A DNA stretch of 64,000 bases from the NCBI RefSeq assembly GCF_000576635.1, contig NZ_AVFL01000012.1, forward strand, positions 150,711-214,710, given 5' to 3'. Shown here piece after piece: positions 16,553-24,530 of this stretch. Position 1 is the first letter of the stretch; each line of letters starts with the position of its first letter. Origin of the DNA: Skermanella stibiiresistens SB22. Lineage in GTDB: Bacteria; Pseudomonadota; Alphaproteobacteria; Azospirillales; Azospirillaceae. The notes beneath the pieces are model-generated. The model saw only the letters and a list, made by a program, of their open reading frames with translations, did not search any database and was not told the origin of the DNA. Made by a program: the position numbers and the translations under genes.

Positions 16553-18097
16553 ATGAATGTAATCTCGCTGGACAGTATCTTCGCCTTAGGGGAAATGAAG
16601 TCCCAGCCAGCGCCTGAAGCATCGGGCTGCACGACATCCAGTTGCGGTTCGTCCGATGGCCCGTCGGACATGGCTCCGGAAGTGTGGGAAAAGGTCAAGA
16701 ACCATCCCTGCTACAGCGAGGAGGCGCACCATTACTATGCGCGCATGCATGTGGCGGTGGCTCCGGCTTGCAACATCCAATGCAATTACTGTAACCGCAA
16801 ATATGACTGCGCCAACGAGAGCCGTCCGGGCGTCGTCAGCGAGAAGCTGACCGCCGATCAGGCGGTCCGCAAGGTCCTGGCGGTCGCCGCCGAGATTCCG
16901 CAGCTGTCCGTCGTCGGCATCGCCGGTCCGGGCGACAGCTTGGCCGCCGGCGCCAAGAACACCCTGAACACATTCGACCAGCTTTCCCAACTGGCGCCAG
17001 ACATCAAGCTGTGCCTGTCGACCAACGGTCTGGCGCTGCCCGACTATGTGCATCGCCTGAAGGCGACCAACATCGACCACGTCACGATCACCATCAACAT
17101 GGTCGATCCCGAGGTGGGCCAGCACATCTATCCGTGGATCTTCCACAACCACAAGCGCTACACCGGGATCGAGGCGTCGCGCATCCTGCACGAACGCCAG
17201 ATGCTGGGCCTGGAGATGCTCCAGGAGGCCGGCATCCTGGCCAAGATCAACTCGGTCATGATTCCCGGGATCAACGACGAGCACCTGATCGACGTCAACC
17301 GCGAGGTCAAGAAGCGCGGCGCGTTCCTGCACAACATCATGCCGCTGATCTCCGACGCAGCGCACGGCACCCATTTCGGTCTGACCGGCCAGCGCGGCCC
17401 GACCGCGCAGGAGCTGAAGGCGCTTCAGGACAAGTGCGAAGGCGACATGAAGCTGATGCGGCATTGCCGCCAGTGCCGCGCCGACGCGGTCGGCCTGCTG
17501 GGCGAGGACCGCGGCAGCGAGTTCACCGCCGAGAAGGTCATGCTGATGGATGTCGACCTGGACGGGGCCGGCTTCGAGAAGCGCGAGACCTACCGCGAGC
17601 ATGTCGAGTCGGAGCGCGCGACCCGTCACGCCTCCAAGGCGGCGGCCATCGCCGAGGTCGCCCACATCGCCGGCGAGAAGCCGATCCTGGTCGCCGTCGC
17701 GACCAAGGGCGGCGAGCGGATCAACGAGCATTTCGGCCACGCCAAGGAATTCCAGATCTACGAAGTGACCGCCAAGGGCGCCAAGTTCGTCGGTCACCGC
17801 CGCGTCGACCTGTATTGCGAAGGCGGTTCGGGTGACGAGGACGGGCTCGAAACCATCATCAACGCGATCAACGACTGCGTCGCGGTGTTCGTCGCCAAGA
17901 TCGGCGGCTGCCCGAGCAAGTCGCTGGAAGCGGCCGGCATCGAGCCGGTCGACAGCTATGCCTTCGAGTACATCGAGGAATCGGCCCTGGCCTATTACGC
18001 GTCCTACACGGAGCGGCTGGGCAGTGGGGCGATCCACGAGAAGATCGGCGCCGACGCGTCCATCCGGCAAGGCGCCTACACCGCCCGTCGCGCCTGA
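16553..18097 (+). CDS. nifB: NifB, radical SAM FeMo-cofactor precursor synthase
   Basis: 514 residues. The radical-SAM cluster motif CNIQCNYC (Cys73, 77, 80) is followed by further conserved Cys (for example in YDCANES), and AGPGDSL is the SAM-binding region. The C-terminal 130 residues (KPILVAVATKGGERINEHFGH onward) form a NifX/NafY-like cofactor-carrier domain. NifB fuses two [4Fe-4S] clusters and inserts a SAM-derived carbide to give NifB-co. It is first in the operon behind a clear sigma-54 promoter and NifA site. The ferredoxin 132 bp downstream is its usual partner. Full-length, with no irregularity. Confidence 0.98.
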   Translation: MNVISLDSIFALGEMKSQPAPEASGCTTSSCGSSDGPSDMAPEVWEKVKNHPCYSEEAHHYYARMHVAVAPACNIQCNYCNRKYDCANESRPGVVSEKLTADQAVRKVLAVAAEIPQLSVVGIAGPGDSLAAGAKNTLNTFDQLSQLAPDIKLCLSTNGLALPDYVHRLKATNIDHVTITINMVDPEVGQHIYPWIFHNHKRYTGIEASRILHERQMLGLEMLQEAGILAKINSVMIPGINDEHLIDVNREVKKRGAFLHNIMPLISDAAHGTHFGLTGQRGPTAQELKALQDKCEGDMKLMRHCRQCRADAVGLLGEDRGSEFTAEKVMLMDVDLDGAGFEKRETYREHVESERATRHASKAAAIAEVAHIAGEKPILVAVATKGGERINEHFGHAKEFQIYEVTAKGAKFVGHRRVDLYCEGGSGDEDGLETIINAINDCVAVFVAKIGGCPSKSLEAAGIEPVDSYAFEYIEESALAYYASYTERLGSGAIHEKIGADASIRQGAYTARRA

Positions 18098-18229
18098 CCG
18101 CGCCACCACGCCCGGACCGCGATCGGGTGCGCTGATTGACCACCTTGGCGGCAACGCCACGGCGGTTGAAAACCAAGTGACAAATTTCATAGTTCCGGCG
18201 GCGAGGCCGGATTCAATAGGAGAAGAGAA

Positions 18230-18421
18230 GTGGCCTACAAAATCAAAGCCAGCGATTGCACCGTCTGCGGCGCCTGCGAGGCCGAATGCCCGAACGAGGC
18301 GATCAGCTTCAAGAAGGGCACCTATGTGATCGACGCCGCCAAGTGCACCGAGTGCCAGGGCAAGTTCGACGCCCCGCAGTGCGCGGCGGTTTGCCCGGCC
18401 GACTGCTGCGTTCCCGCCTGA
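18230..18421 (+). CDS. fdxN: 2[4Fe-4S] ferredoxin FdxN
   Basis: 63 residues. First cluster ligands Cys10, 13, 16 (CTVCGAC) with Cys20; second set Cys39, 42, 51, 55 with an inserted loop ([13 protein letters not shown]), typical of nif-linked FdxN. Two extra cysteines (59, 60) follow. The start is GTG at 18230, behind an AGGAGAAGA ribosome-binding site. FdxN supplies electrons for NifB-co assembly and possibly for nitrogenase itself. No separate sigma-54 promoter is visible in the nifB-fdxN gap, so it is read from the nifB promoter. Confidence 0.95.
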   Translation: MAYKIKASDCTVCGACEAECPNEAISFKKGTYVIDAAKCTECQGKFDAPQCAAVCPADCCVPA

Positions 18422-18427
18422 CGCACC

Positions 18428-18471
18428 GGATCGGTGACGGGGGAGCGCCCAGGCAATCCCATCACCGATCC
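18428..18471 (+). repeat. Intercistronic inverted repeat after fdxN
   Basis: Ten-base arms GGATCGGTGA / TCACCGATCC enclose 24 bases between fdxN and the TPR gene. There is no T-run, so it is more likely an mRNA-stability or processing hairpin than a terminator. Confidence 0.45.
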
Positions 18472-18503
18472 CCTCTTGGCCCCGCGTTGACGGGAGTGTT
18501 CGT

Positions 18504-19103
18504 GTGTCACCGTCCGACACGTCACCCTTGGACCCGATGACCCTCGACCGGACGAACTCCGGTCGATCGGAGACCCACGGCCACGATCCGGGCGACATCG
18601 AAGACGACGCGTGGCTGTCGCGTCGCTACTACGGCGGTGATCTTCCCGCCGAGGCCGAGCGGGAACTTCATCTGGCGGGCCGTCACTACTGCGACGACGC
18701 CACCGCCGAAGCCCATCTTGCGCGAGCCGCCCAGATCGCCCCTGGGCACCGAGCGGTCGATCTCGGCCACTACAAATACTTCCTCTACAAGGCCCGCCTG
18801 ACCGAGGCCCTGGCCTACGCCCATCGGATGCTCGAACACGCCAGCGCCGGACTTGGTCTCAACCACTGCGACTGGCGACAGGTCACCCGGCGGCACGCGG
18901 ACTTCGACTCGCTGGAACCGGGGCCGCGCGTCTACCTCTTCACGGTCAAGGCGTTGGGCTACCTGCATGTCCGGGTCGGACGTCAGGCGGAAGGCCGCGT
19001 CATCCTGGAGAAGGTGGCCGAACTGGATCCGGCCGATCGGGTCGGCACCCGTCCCCTGCTGGCCGTCCTCGACCGGCGGGAACACGACCGGGAGGATGAC
19101 TGA
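18504..19103 (+). CDS. Nif-operon TPR-like protein of unknown function
   Basis: 199 residues from a GTG start preceded by GGGAG; ATG 18537 is an alternative. The protein is helical and charged, with segments such as AEAHLARAAQIAPGHRAVDLG and QAEGRVILEKVAELDPADRVG that read as tetratricopeptide repeats. There are no membrane helices and no cysteine cluster motif. It lies between fdxN and the LRV iron-sulfur gene, 2 bp before the latter, so it is almost certainly part of the nifB operon. A scaffold or chaperone role in cofactor assembly is a guess. Confidence 0.75.
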   Translation: MSPSDTSPLDPMTLDRTNSGRSETHGHDPGDIEDDAWLSRRYYGGDLPAEAERELHLAGRHYCDDATAEAHLARAAQIAPGHRAVDLGHYKYFLYKARLTEALAYAHRMLEHASAGLGLNHCDWRQVTRRHADFDSLEPGPRVYLFTVKALGYLHVRVGRQAEGRVILEKVAELDPADRVGTRPLLAVLDRREHDREDD

Positions 19104-19105
19104 TC

Positions 19106-19876
19106 ATGACGTTTCATGACATCGACGAGTCGCTGGACTGGCTGGGACGGCCGATCGACTGCGCCTCCTGCCGCTTCGCCGACCGGTTGGCCACGCAGCG
19201 GTGCCAGCCCCTCAAGGCCTGCGTCCACGACCGCTACGCCAAGCGCATCCAGCGCTTCTTCCAATGGAACGAGGATCTGGCGGCCGAGCATCTGGACCAC
19301 CCGTATTTCGAGGTCCGCGCCATAGCGGTGCGCCACGCGCCGCTGTTCCACGTGCCGCGCCTGATGGACGACCTTGACGAGACGGTGCGCAGCAGCGTCG
19401 CCCGCCGTCTGCCGCGCCGCTTGCTCCTCAAGATGCGGGGAGACCCCGACCGGGAGGTGCGAATCTCCGTCGCCAGCCGGCTCGAGGATGGCGATCTCGC
19501 CCCGATGATGCGCGATCCCGATTATTCCGTGCGCCTGCGGGTCGCGCGCCGGGTGCCGGAAGGCATGCTGCCGGCGATGATGCGGGACGAGGACGCCGAG
19601 GTCCGGCTGGAGGTCGCCCGCAGGATCGGCCTGGAATGGCTCGCCAGCATGGCCTGGGACGAGAACCAGCGGGTGCGCCTGCATGTCGCGCAACGCCTGT
19701 GCCCGGACAAGCTGGCCGCCATGATCAACGACGCCGACTGGTGCGTCCGCTACGTCGTCGCCAGCCGCATCGCCGATGAATACCTGGATCCCCTGATCGA
19801 CGATCCCGTCGAGGAGGTGCGGGAGATCGCCCGCGGCCGCCGCGCCGGGCTGGTGCTCCAGGATGACCTGCCATGA
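19106..19876 (+). CDS. LRV-repeat protein with N-terminal [4Fe-4S] motif (LrvA-like)
   Basis: 256 residues. The N-terminus has Cys19, 22, 33 and 39 (C-X2-C-X10-C-X5-C), the cluster module known from the Azotobacter LRV protein. It is followed by seven or so leucine-rich-variant repeats of about 24 residues (PDYSVRLRVARRVPEGMLPAM, DEDAEVRLEVARRIGLEWLA and so on), which stack as a right-handed helical superhelix. Such genes recur in nif clusters but their function is not established. It starts 2 bp after the TPR gene. The combination suggests a protein-protein adaptor carrying a redox- or oxygen-sensitive cluster. Confidence 0.87.
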   Translation: MTFHDIDESLDWLGRPIDCASCRFADRLATQRCQPLKACVHDRYAKRIQRFFQWNEDLAAEHLDHPYFEVRAIAVRHAPLFHVPRLMDDLDETVRSSVARRLPRRLLLKMRGDPDREVRISVASRLEDGDLAPMMRDPDYSVRLRVARRVPEGMLPAMMRDEDAEVRLEVARRIGLEWLASMAWDENQRVRLHVAQRLCPDKLAAMINDADWCVRYVVASRIADEYLDPLIDDPVEEVREIARGRRAGLVLQDDLP

Positions 19877-19921
19877 CCAGCGCCAAGCCGCCCGATTCAT
19901 TCCCAAGAGGAGCCGACCGCC

Positions 19922-20236
19922 ATGGCCAACCGTAATCCCCGCGACGCCAACGAACTGGAAGGCCCGCCCGTGTTCGAGGTCGGGCAGAAGGTCCGCAGCA
20001 TCCGCGACGTCCGCAACGATGGGACATATCCGGGAGCGCCGGTCGGTGATGTCCTGATCCCCGCCGGTTCGGTCGGCTACATGATCAGCGTCGGCTCGTA
20101 CCTTCAGATGTATCACATCTACAGCGTCGATTTTTACGAGCAGCGCCGGGTGATCGGCATGCGCGCGAAGGAACTGGAGATGGTCGACGCCCACGCCAAC
20201 GCTCCCCAGAACTTCGTTCGCCCCGACACGCCCTAG
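19922..20236 (+). CDS. nifZ: NifZ, P-cluster maturation protein
   Basis: 104 residues. The core motif VFEVGQKVRSIRDVRNDGTYPG and PAGSVGYMISVGSYLQMYHIYSVDFYE is diagnostic for NifZ. NifZ helps form the second P-cluster of NifDK. ATG 19922 follows AAGAGGAG-like purines. It is followed after 62 bp by a second NifZ-family gene, so the operon has a tandem pair. Confidence 0.93.
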   Translation: MANRNPRDANELEGPPVFEVGQKVRSIRDVRNDGTYPGAPVGDVLIPAGSVGYMISVGSYLQMYHIYSVDFYEQRRVIGMRAKELEMVDAHANAPQNFVRPDTP

Positions 20237-20298
20237 GCACCGGCTGACAGCCGCCGTTCGCGAACACCCATCCCCATACCCATCCTCGGAGCGCAGCC

Positions 20299-20682
20299 AT
20301 GACCGATCGGAAGACCACTATCGAAACCGGCCCGGACGACATCTCCGAAATCGAGGTCATCGACGTCTCCGTCGAGGAGGAGGAGGCGGTCAACCTCGCC
20401 GGCTTCGCGCCGCCGCGCGAGCCGAAATACGAGTGGGGTATCGCCGTCAAGGCACTGGTCGATCTGCTGAACGACGGCAGCCATCCCGACACTCCGGTCG
20501 GCGGCCTGCTGGTGGTCAAGGACACGGTCGGCGAGATCGTCCGGGTCGGCTACGCGCCGGAAGCCAACAACCTGCCGGTCTATCTGGTCGAGTTTCCCGG
20601 CGGCAAGCTGATCGGCTGCCTGGAGGAGGAGATCATCCCCGTACTCGGCGTCCGCTCCGCCGCTCCCGGACGGATGGGCTGA
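20299..20682 (+). CDS. Second NifZ-family protein with acidic N-terminal extension
   Basis: 127 residues. The C-terminal 85 residues carry the NifZ-type pattern (VKALVDLLNDGSHPDTPVGG, VVKDTVGEIVRVGY, VYLVEFPGGKLIGCLEEEI) but differ clearly from the upstream NifZ. The first 45 residues are very acidic (EIEVIDVSVEEEEAV). A divergent paralogue with a different client or binding partner is the simplest reading. It is cotranscribed with nifZ and nifS. Confidence 0.85.
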   Translation: MTDRKTTIETGPDDISEIEVIDVSVEEEEAVNLAGFAPPREPKYEWGIAVKALVDLLNDGSHPDTPVGGLLVVKDTVGEIVRVGYAPEANNLPVYLVEFPGGKLIGCLEEEIIPVLGVRSAAPGRMG

Positions 20683-20720
20683 TCGGCGATCCACCGCAAG
20701 CCGCCCGAACCCAGGCCACC

Positions 20721-21890
20721 ATGACCGACCCCGCGAGGCCCGCCGTGATCTACCTGGACAACAACGCGACCACCCAGCCGGCTTCCGAGGTCGTGGACGC
20801 CATGCTGCCCTATTTGACCGACCTATACGCCAACCCGTCCAGCGCCCATGGCCCGGCCATGGCGGTCAAGCGGGCGGTGGGTGCCGCACGGGGCGCCGTC
20901 GCCAGCCTGATCGGCGCGAAGACGGCCGAGATCGTGTTCACCGCCAGCGCCACCGAGGCCAACCATCTGGCCATCCTGGGCACGCTGCGCGCCCGGCCGG
21001 AGCGGCGGCACGTGGTGACCACGGCGGTCGAGCATCCATCCAACCTGATGCTGTTCAAGCACCTCCAGGAACTGGGCTACCACGTCACCATCCTGCCGGT
21101 GGATGACGCCGGCAGGATCCGGCGTCACGAACTGGCGGCGGTGGTGTCCAGCGACACGGCACTGGTCTCGGTCATGTGGGCCAACAACGAGACCGGCGTG
21201 CTGATGCCGGTGATGGAGGCGGCCGATGTCGCGCGTTCGCGCGGCGCCGCCTTCCACACCGACGCGGTCCAGGCGGTCGGCCGGCTGGAGGTCGATCTCC
21301 GCGAATTGAGGATCGACCTGCTGACCTTCTCCGGCCACAAGCTGCACGGCCCCAAGGGCGTCGGCGTGCTGTTCGTCCGCAAGGGCTTCGACTTGGCGCC
21401 CATGATCATGGGCCATCAGGAGCGCCACCTGCGCGGCGGCACCGAGAACGTTCCCGCGATCGTCGGTATGGGCGTCGCCGCCCGGCTGGCGGCGGACGGG
21501 CTCGCGTCGGGCGCCGGTGCCGGCATCGCGGCGTTGCGCGACCGGCTGGAAGTGGGGGTGTTGGCGCGGATGCCGGGCGCCCGGATCAACGGCGCCGGCG
21601 CCGCCCGGCTTCCCAACACCTCCAACATCAGCTTCACCGACAGCGGCGGCCGTCCCCTGGAGGGGGAGGCGCTGCTGCTGCGGCTCGATCAGGCGGGCAT
21701 CCAGGTCAGCATGGGGGCCGCTTGCGCCGCCGGCGGCATGGATCCCAGCCACGTCCTGCTGGCGCTCGGCCTGGGGCCGGCGCTGGCGGCGTCAAGCCTG
21801 CGCTTCTCGCTCAGCCACCACACCACGGCGTCTGATATCGACGCCGTCCTGGAAGCCCTGCCGCCAATCGCCGCGCGTCTCGCCGCCTGA
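20721..21890 (+). CDS. nifS: NifS cysteine desulfurase
   Basis: 389 residues of a class V PLP enzyme. It begins VIYLDNNATTQP and has the HTDAVQAVGR motif, the PLP-binding Lys in TFSGHKLHGPKG, and the sulfur-carrying Cys in MGAACAAGGMDPSHVL. It supplies sulfur for nitrogenase clusters. ATG 20721 is chosen because the family N-terminus begins there; a start at 20433 would run through the preceding gene. nifU, its usual scaffold partner, is not in the window. The preceding nifZ2 stop is 38 bp upstream. Confidence 0.94.
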   Translation: MTDPARPAVIYLDNNATTQPASEVVDAMLPYLTDLYANPSSAHGPAMAVKRAVGAARGAVASLIGAKTAEIVFTASATEANHLAILGTLRARPERRHVVTTAVEHPSNLMLFKHLQELGYHVTILPVDDAGRIRRHELAAVVSSDTALVSVMWANNETGVLMPVMEAADVARSRGAAFHTDAVQAVGRLEVDLRELRIDLLTFSGHKLHGPKGVGVLFVRKGFDLAPMIMGHQERHLRGGTENVPAIVGMGVAARLAADGLASGAGAGIAALRDRLEVGVLARMPGARINGAGAARLPNTSNISFTDSGGRPLEGEALLLRLDQAGIQVSMGAACAAGGMDPSHVLLALGLGPALAASSLRFSLSHHTTASDIDAVLEALPPIAARLAA

Positions 21891-21950
21891 TGGCGCGGCG
21901 GCGGAGCGGCGGTGACATTAACGACCTTGGATGACCCCTGGAGAGTTGCG

Positions 21951-22157
21951 ATGAAAGTGATGCTGCGCAAGGCCAACGGCCAATACACCATCTACGTGGC
22001 CAAGAAGGACCTGGAGACCCCCGTCGTCTCTTCGGAGAAGCCGGCGATGTGGGGCGGCAAGATCACCCTGGAGAACGGTTGGGTTCTCGAAATGCCCGAC
22101 CTGCCGGAAGACACCCGCCTGCCGCTGACCGTGGAAGCCCGCAAGGTCGAGGGCTGA
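21951..22157 (+). CDS. nifT: NifT/FixU small protein
   Basis: 68 residues starting MKVMLRKANGQYTIYVAKKDLE, with GGKITLENGWVLEMPD, the hallmark NifT sequence. The family is small, soluble and of unknown function and is often dispensable. ATG 21951 has CTGGAGAG upstream, and an earlier in-frame start at 21912 lacks family similarity. It lies between nifS and a small unknown gene (3 bp gap). Confidence 0.93.
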   Translation: MKVMLRKANGQYTIYVAKKDLETPVVSSEKPAMWGGKITLENGWVLEMPDLPEDTRLPLTVEARKVEG

Positions 22158-22160
22158 TAC

Positions 22161-22442
22161 ATGGCCCTCTCACCCTCCGGCATCGACAGCATAGCCGCAC
22201 AGGCGTCCCAACTCTACGCGGCGGGGACCCGGCGGGACGCCATCGTCAAGGCGTTGAAGCAGAGGTTCCAGGGACTGACCATCACCGGCTGCCTGGAGAG
22301 CGACCTGTCCGACGAGCCGTACCGGGAAGAACCCTCGTACCTGCTCTATCTGGTGGATAGCCACGACCACTGCTGGAAGGTGACCCGGGAGCCGGCGCGG
22401 GCCACCGGCATCGTGATCGCCGAACGCGAGGATGAGGCATGA
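22161..22442 (+). CDS. Small nif-operon protein of unknown function
   Basis: 93 residues. Predicted N-terminal helices (IDSIAAQASQLYAAGTRRDAIV) precede a beta segment (YLLYLVDSHDHCWKVTR), with single Cys residues near CLESD and HDHCWK. I do not recognise it with certainty; DUF6129-type proteins of nif clusters are the closest thing I can recall. It starts 3 bp after nifT and its stop overlaps the DegT gene start by 4 bp (ATGA), so all three are translationally coupled. Confidence 0.7.
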   Translation: MALSPSGIDSIAAQASQLYAAGTRRDAIVKALKQRFQGLTITGCLESDLSDEPYREEPSYLLYLVDSHDHCWKVTREPARATGIVIAEREDEA

Positions 22443-23665
22443 CCGATGCTCCCGCCGACGATCTGGCAGATGACGCGCAGGCTGATGCGGAGGATGGCGC
22501 CGAGGATGGCGGCGGGGACCTGATGGAGGACATCGCCTTCACCCAACCGGATATTGGCGACGCCGAGGTCCGCGTGATGGAGCGCATCCTCAAGACCGCC
22601 AGCTTGAACGACGGCCGTCTGACGGAGGCTTTCGAGGAGGCCTTCGCCGCCTATGTCGGCCGGCGGCACGCCATCGCGGTGACCAGCGGCACCGTCGCCA
22701 TGATCCTGGCGCTCAAGGCCAGCGGCTTCGGTCCCGGCGACGACATCGTGTGCTCGCCCTATGGCTGGCATCAGGTGGTCCACGCCATCGCGCTGGTCGG
22801 CGCCAATCCGGTGTTCTCCGACATCGACTATTGGTCGCATACGCTGAACCCGATCAAGGCGGCGGAGCGGATCACGCCGGCGACCAAGGCGATCATCGTC
22901 GGCAACACCAACGGCCACCCGGCACCTTGGGACGAGTTCCGGGCGCTGGCCGACGCGCGCGGTCTGGCGCTGATCGAGGATTCCAGCGAGGCGGTCGGCT
23001 CGACCTATCATGGCCGGATCGTCGGAAGCTTCGGCGACTGCGCCGTGTTCGACTTCTCGGAACCCGGCCCGTTGCTGTGCGGCGAAGGCGGCATGATCGT
23101 GACCGACGACGACGAGTTGGCCTCGCGCCTGCGCTACCTGAGAAAGCGCGAGCCGGAGCATCTGAAGTCGGTCGTCATCAGCCACAACGTTCCCTGGCAG
23201 GTCAAGCTCAGCAACCTCAACGCGGCGCTGGGCCTCGTGCAACTGAAGCGGATCGACGAGATCCTGGAGCGGCGCCGGACCGTCGTTGGGTTCTACGAGG
23301 ACGCGATGCAGAGCTTCGAGGGTATCAAGCCGCCCTATCACGCGCCCGGCGTCACCGTCGTCCACAGCCACGCCTACGCCGTCCATCTCGGCACCCGCTT
23401 CTCGGTCAGCCTGCGGAATGCCGTGATCGAGGACATGCTGACCCAGGGCATCGACACGGCGTCCTTCGGCGTGCCGCTGCACCTGCAGCAATTCCACGCC
23501 GAGCGGGGAGGGCGGCGTGGCGATTGCCCGATCGCGGAGAAGACCGCCGACCGCGTCATCGCGGTGCCGTTCCACGGCGCGCTCGACCAGGATCAGGTCG
23601 GGTTCATCGTGCAACGGCTCAAGGACGCGACCATCAACTCCGGCGCTGGTGCCGCCATCTACTGA
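22439..23665 (+). CDS. DegT/DnrJ/EryC1-fold protein lacking the PLP lysine (nif operon)
   Basis: 408 residues. About 30 acidic residues precede an aminotransferase fold of the sugar-aminotransferase (ArnB-like) family: AIAVTSGTVAMILALKASG, the conserved Asp181 in ALIEDSSEAVGSTYHG, and GEGGMIVTDDDELASRLRYLR. Where family members have F-H-x-x-K-x-I-T-x-G-E-G-G, this protein reads FSEPGPLLCGEGG, so the Schiff-base Lys is replaced by Gly210. It cannot be a normal aminotransferase. It overlaps the upstream gene by 4 bp and is followed by the SIR2 gene. A structural, PLP-independent or cluster-handling role is inference. Confidence 0.87.
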   Translation: MTDAPADDLADDAQADAEDGAEDGGGDLMEDIAFTQPDIGDAEVRVMERILKTASLNDGRLTEAFEEAFAAYVGRRHAIAVTSGTVAMILALKASGFGPGDDIVCSPYGWHQVVHAIALVGANPVFSDIDYWSHTLNPIKAAERITPATKAIIVGNTNGHPAPWDEFRALADARGLALIEDSSEAVGSTYHGRIVGSFGDCAVFDFSEPGPLLCGEGGMIVTDDDELASRLRYLRKREPEHLKSVVISHNVPWQVKLSNLNAALGLVQLKRIDEILERRRTVVGFYEDAMQSFEGIKPPYHAPGVTVVHSHAYAVHLGTRFSVSLRNAVIEDMLTQGIDTASFGVPLHLQQFHAERGGRRGDCPIAEKTADRVIAVPFHGALDQDQVGFIVQRLKDATINSGAGAAIY

Positions 23666-23693
23666 ACCGCCATTTATTGAAGGAATTCGGACC

Positions 23694-24530
23694 ATGACGA
23701 CAGCCCACACACTGCTGGCGGAAATCGCCGGCGGACTGAAGGCCCGGCAGGTGATCCCGTTTCTCGGAGCCGGCGTGTTCGACCTGGTCGAGGGTGCGAG
23801 CTCGATCCCCCGCTCGCCCGAGGAATTGGTCGCGGCCCTGACCGCCAAGGCGGCGGTGCCCGGCCGCATCCGGCGCCAGCTGACGGCGGCGGCGCAGTAC
23901 ATCGAGAGCCACAAGCACCGCAGAACGCTGGAGACCATCCTGACCAGCCTGTTCAAGGATGGCGTGGAGCCGACCGCGCTCCACCGGTATCTGGCAGGCA
24001 TCCCCGAACTGCCGCTGATCGTCGACACTTGGTACGACGACACCATGGCGCGTGCCCTAGCCGGCGGCACCGCGTCCTGGGGCCAGATCCAGGGCATGAG
24101 CCATCCGCAATCGCTGGGTGAGTGGGTCCGCTATTTCGACGCTGAGAACCAGCCGACCACCGGCGACGCCGCCGCCGGCTGGAGCAAGGTGCTGTACAAG
24201 CCGATGGGCGCCGTCACCCCGGCCGGCAACTATCTCGTTTCGGACAGCGACTATGTCGAGGTCCTGACCGAGATCGACATCCAGTCGCCAATCCCGGCGG
24301 TGGTCCAGAACCTGCGGGTCGGGCGCAACTTCCTGTTCCTGGGATGCCGGTTCGACGGCGAGATCGGCCGCACCTTCGCGCGCCAGATCATCAAGCGGTC
24401 GTCCACCAAGCATTGGGCGATCCTGCCCGGCGAGCTGAGCAAGAACGAGGCGAAGTTCGTGGAAACCTACGACATCACCCCGGTCGATATCTCCCTCGCC
24501 GAAGCGGTCGAGGTCTTGTCGGCCTCCTGA
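23694..24530 (+). CDS. SIR2-like protein with substituted catalytic residues (nif operon)
   Basis: 278 residues from ATG 23694. The SIR2-like fold shows as IPFLGAGVFD (GAG at 25-27), a DTWYDDTMARAL segment where active members have TTNYDxLLE, LYKPMGAVTPAGNYLVSDSDY where active members have YKLHGS, and LFLGCRFDGEIGRTFARQI. The catalytic Asn is thus Trp113 and the His is Met171. NAD hydrolysis or deacylation is therefore unlikely, although NAD binding may persist. It is the last gene of the nifB operon. Its 3' end overlaps the convergent hybrid-kinase gene by 64 bp. Confidence 0.85.
   Translation: MTTAHTLLAEIAGGLKARQVIPFLGAGVFDLVEGASSIPRSPEELVAALTAKAAVPGRIRRQLTAAAQYIESHKHRRTLETILTSLFKDGVEPTALHRYLAGIPELPLIVDTWYDDTMARALAGGTASWGQIQGMSHPQSLGEWVRYFDAENQPTTGDAAAGWSKVLYKPMGAVTPAGNYLVSDSDYVEVLTEIDIQSPIPAVVQNLRVGRNFLFLGCRFDGEIGRTFARQIIKRSSTKHWAILPGELSKNEAKFVETYDITPVDISLAEAVEVLSAS

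Noticed and set aside
18476..18490. Possible sigma-54 promoter TGGCCCC-GCG-TTGAC before the TPR gene
   Set aside because: Spacing is one base short and the -12 GC is missing, so it is unlikely to work.
16586..18598. Long minus-strand frame antisense to nifB and fdxN
   Set aside because: It is a high-GC shadow rich in Arg, Gly and Asp without any motif; nifB on the other strand has all family residues.
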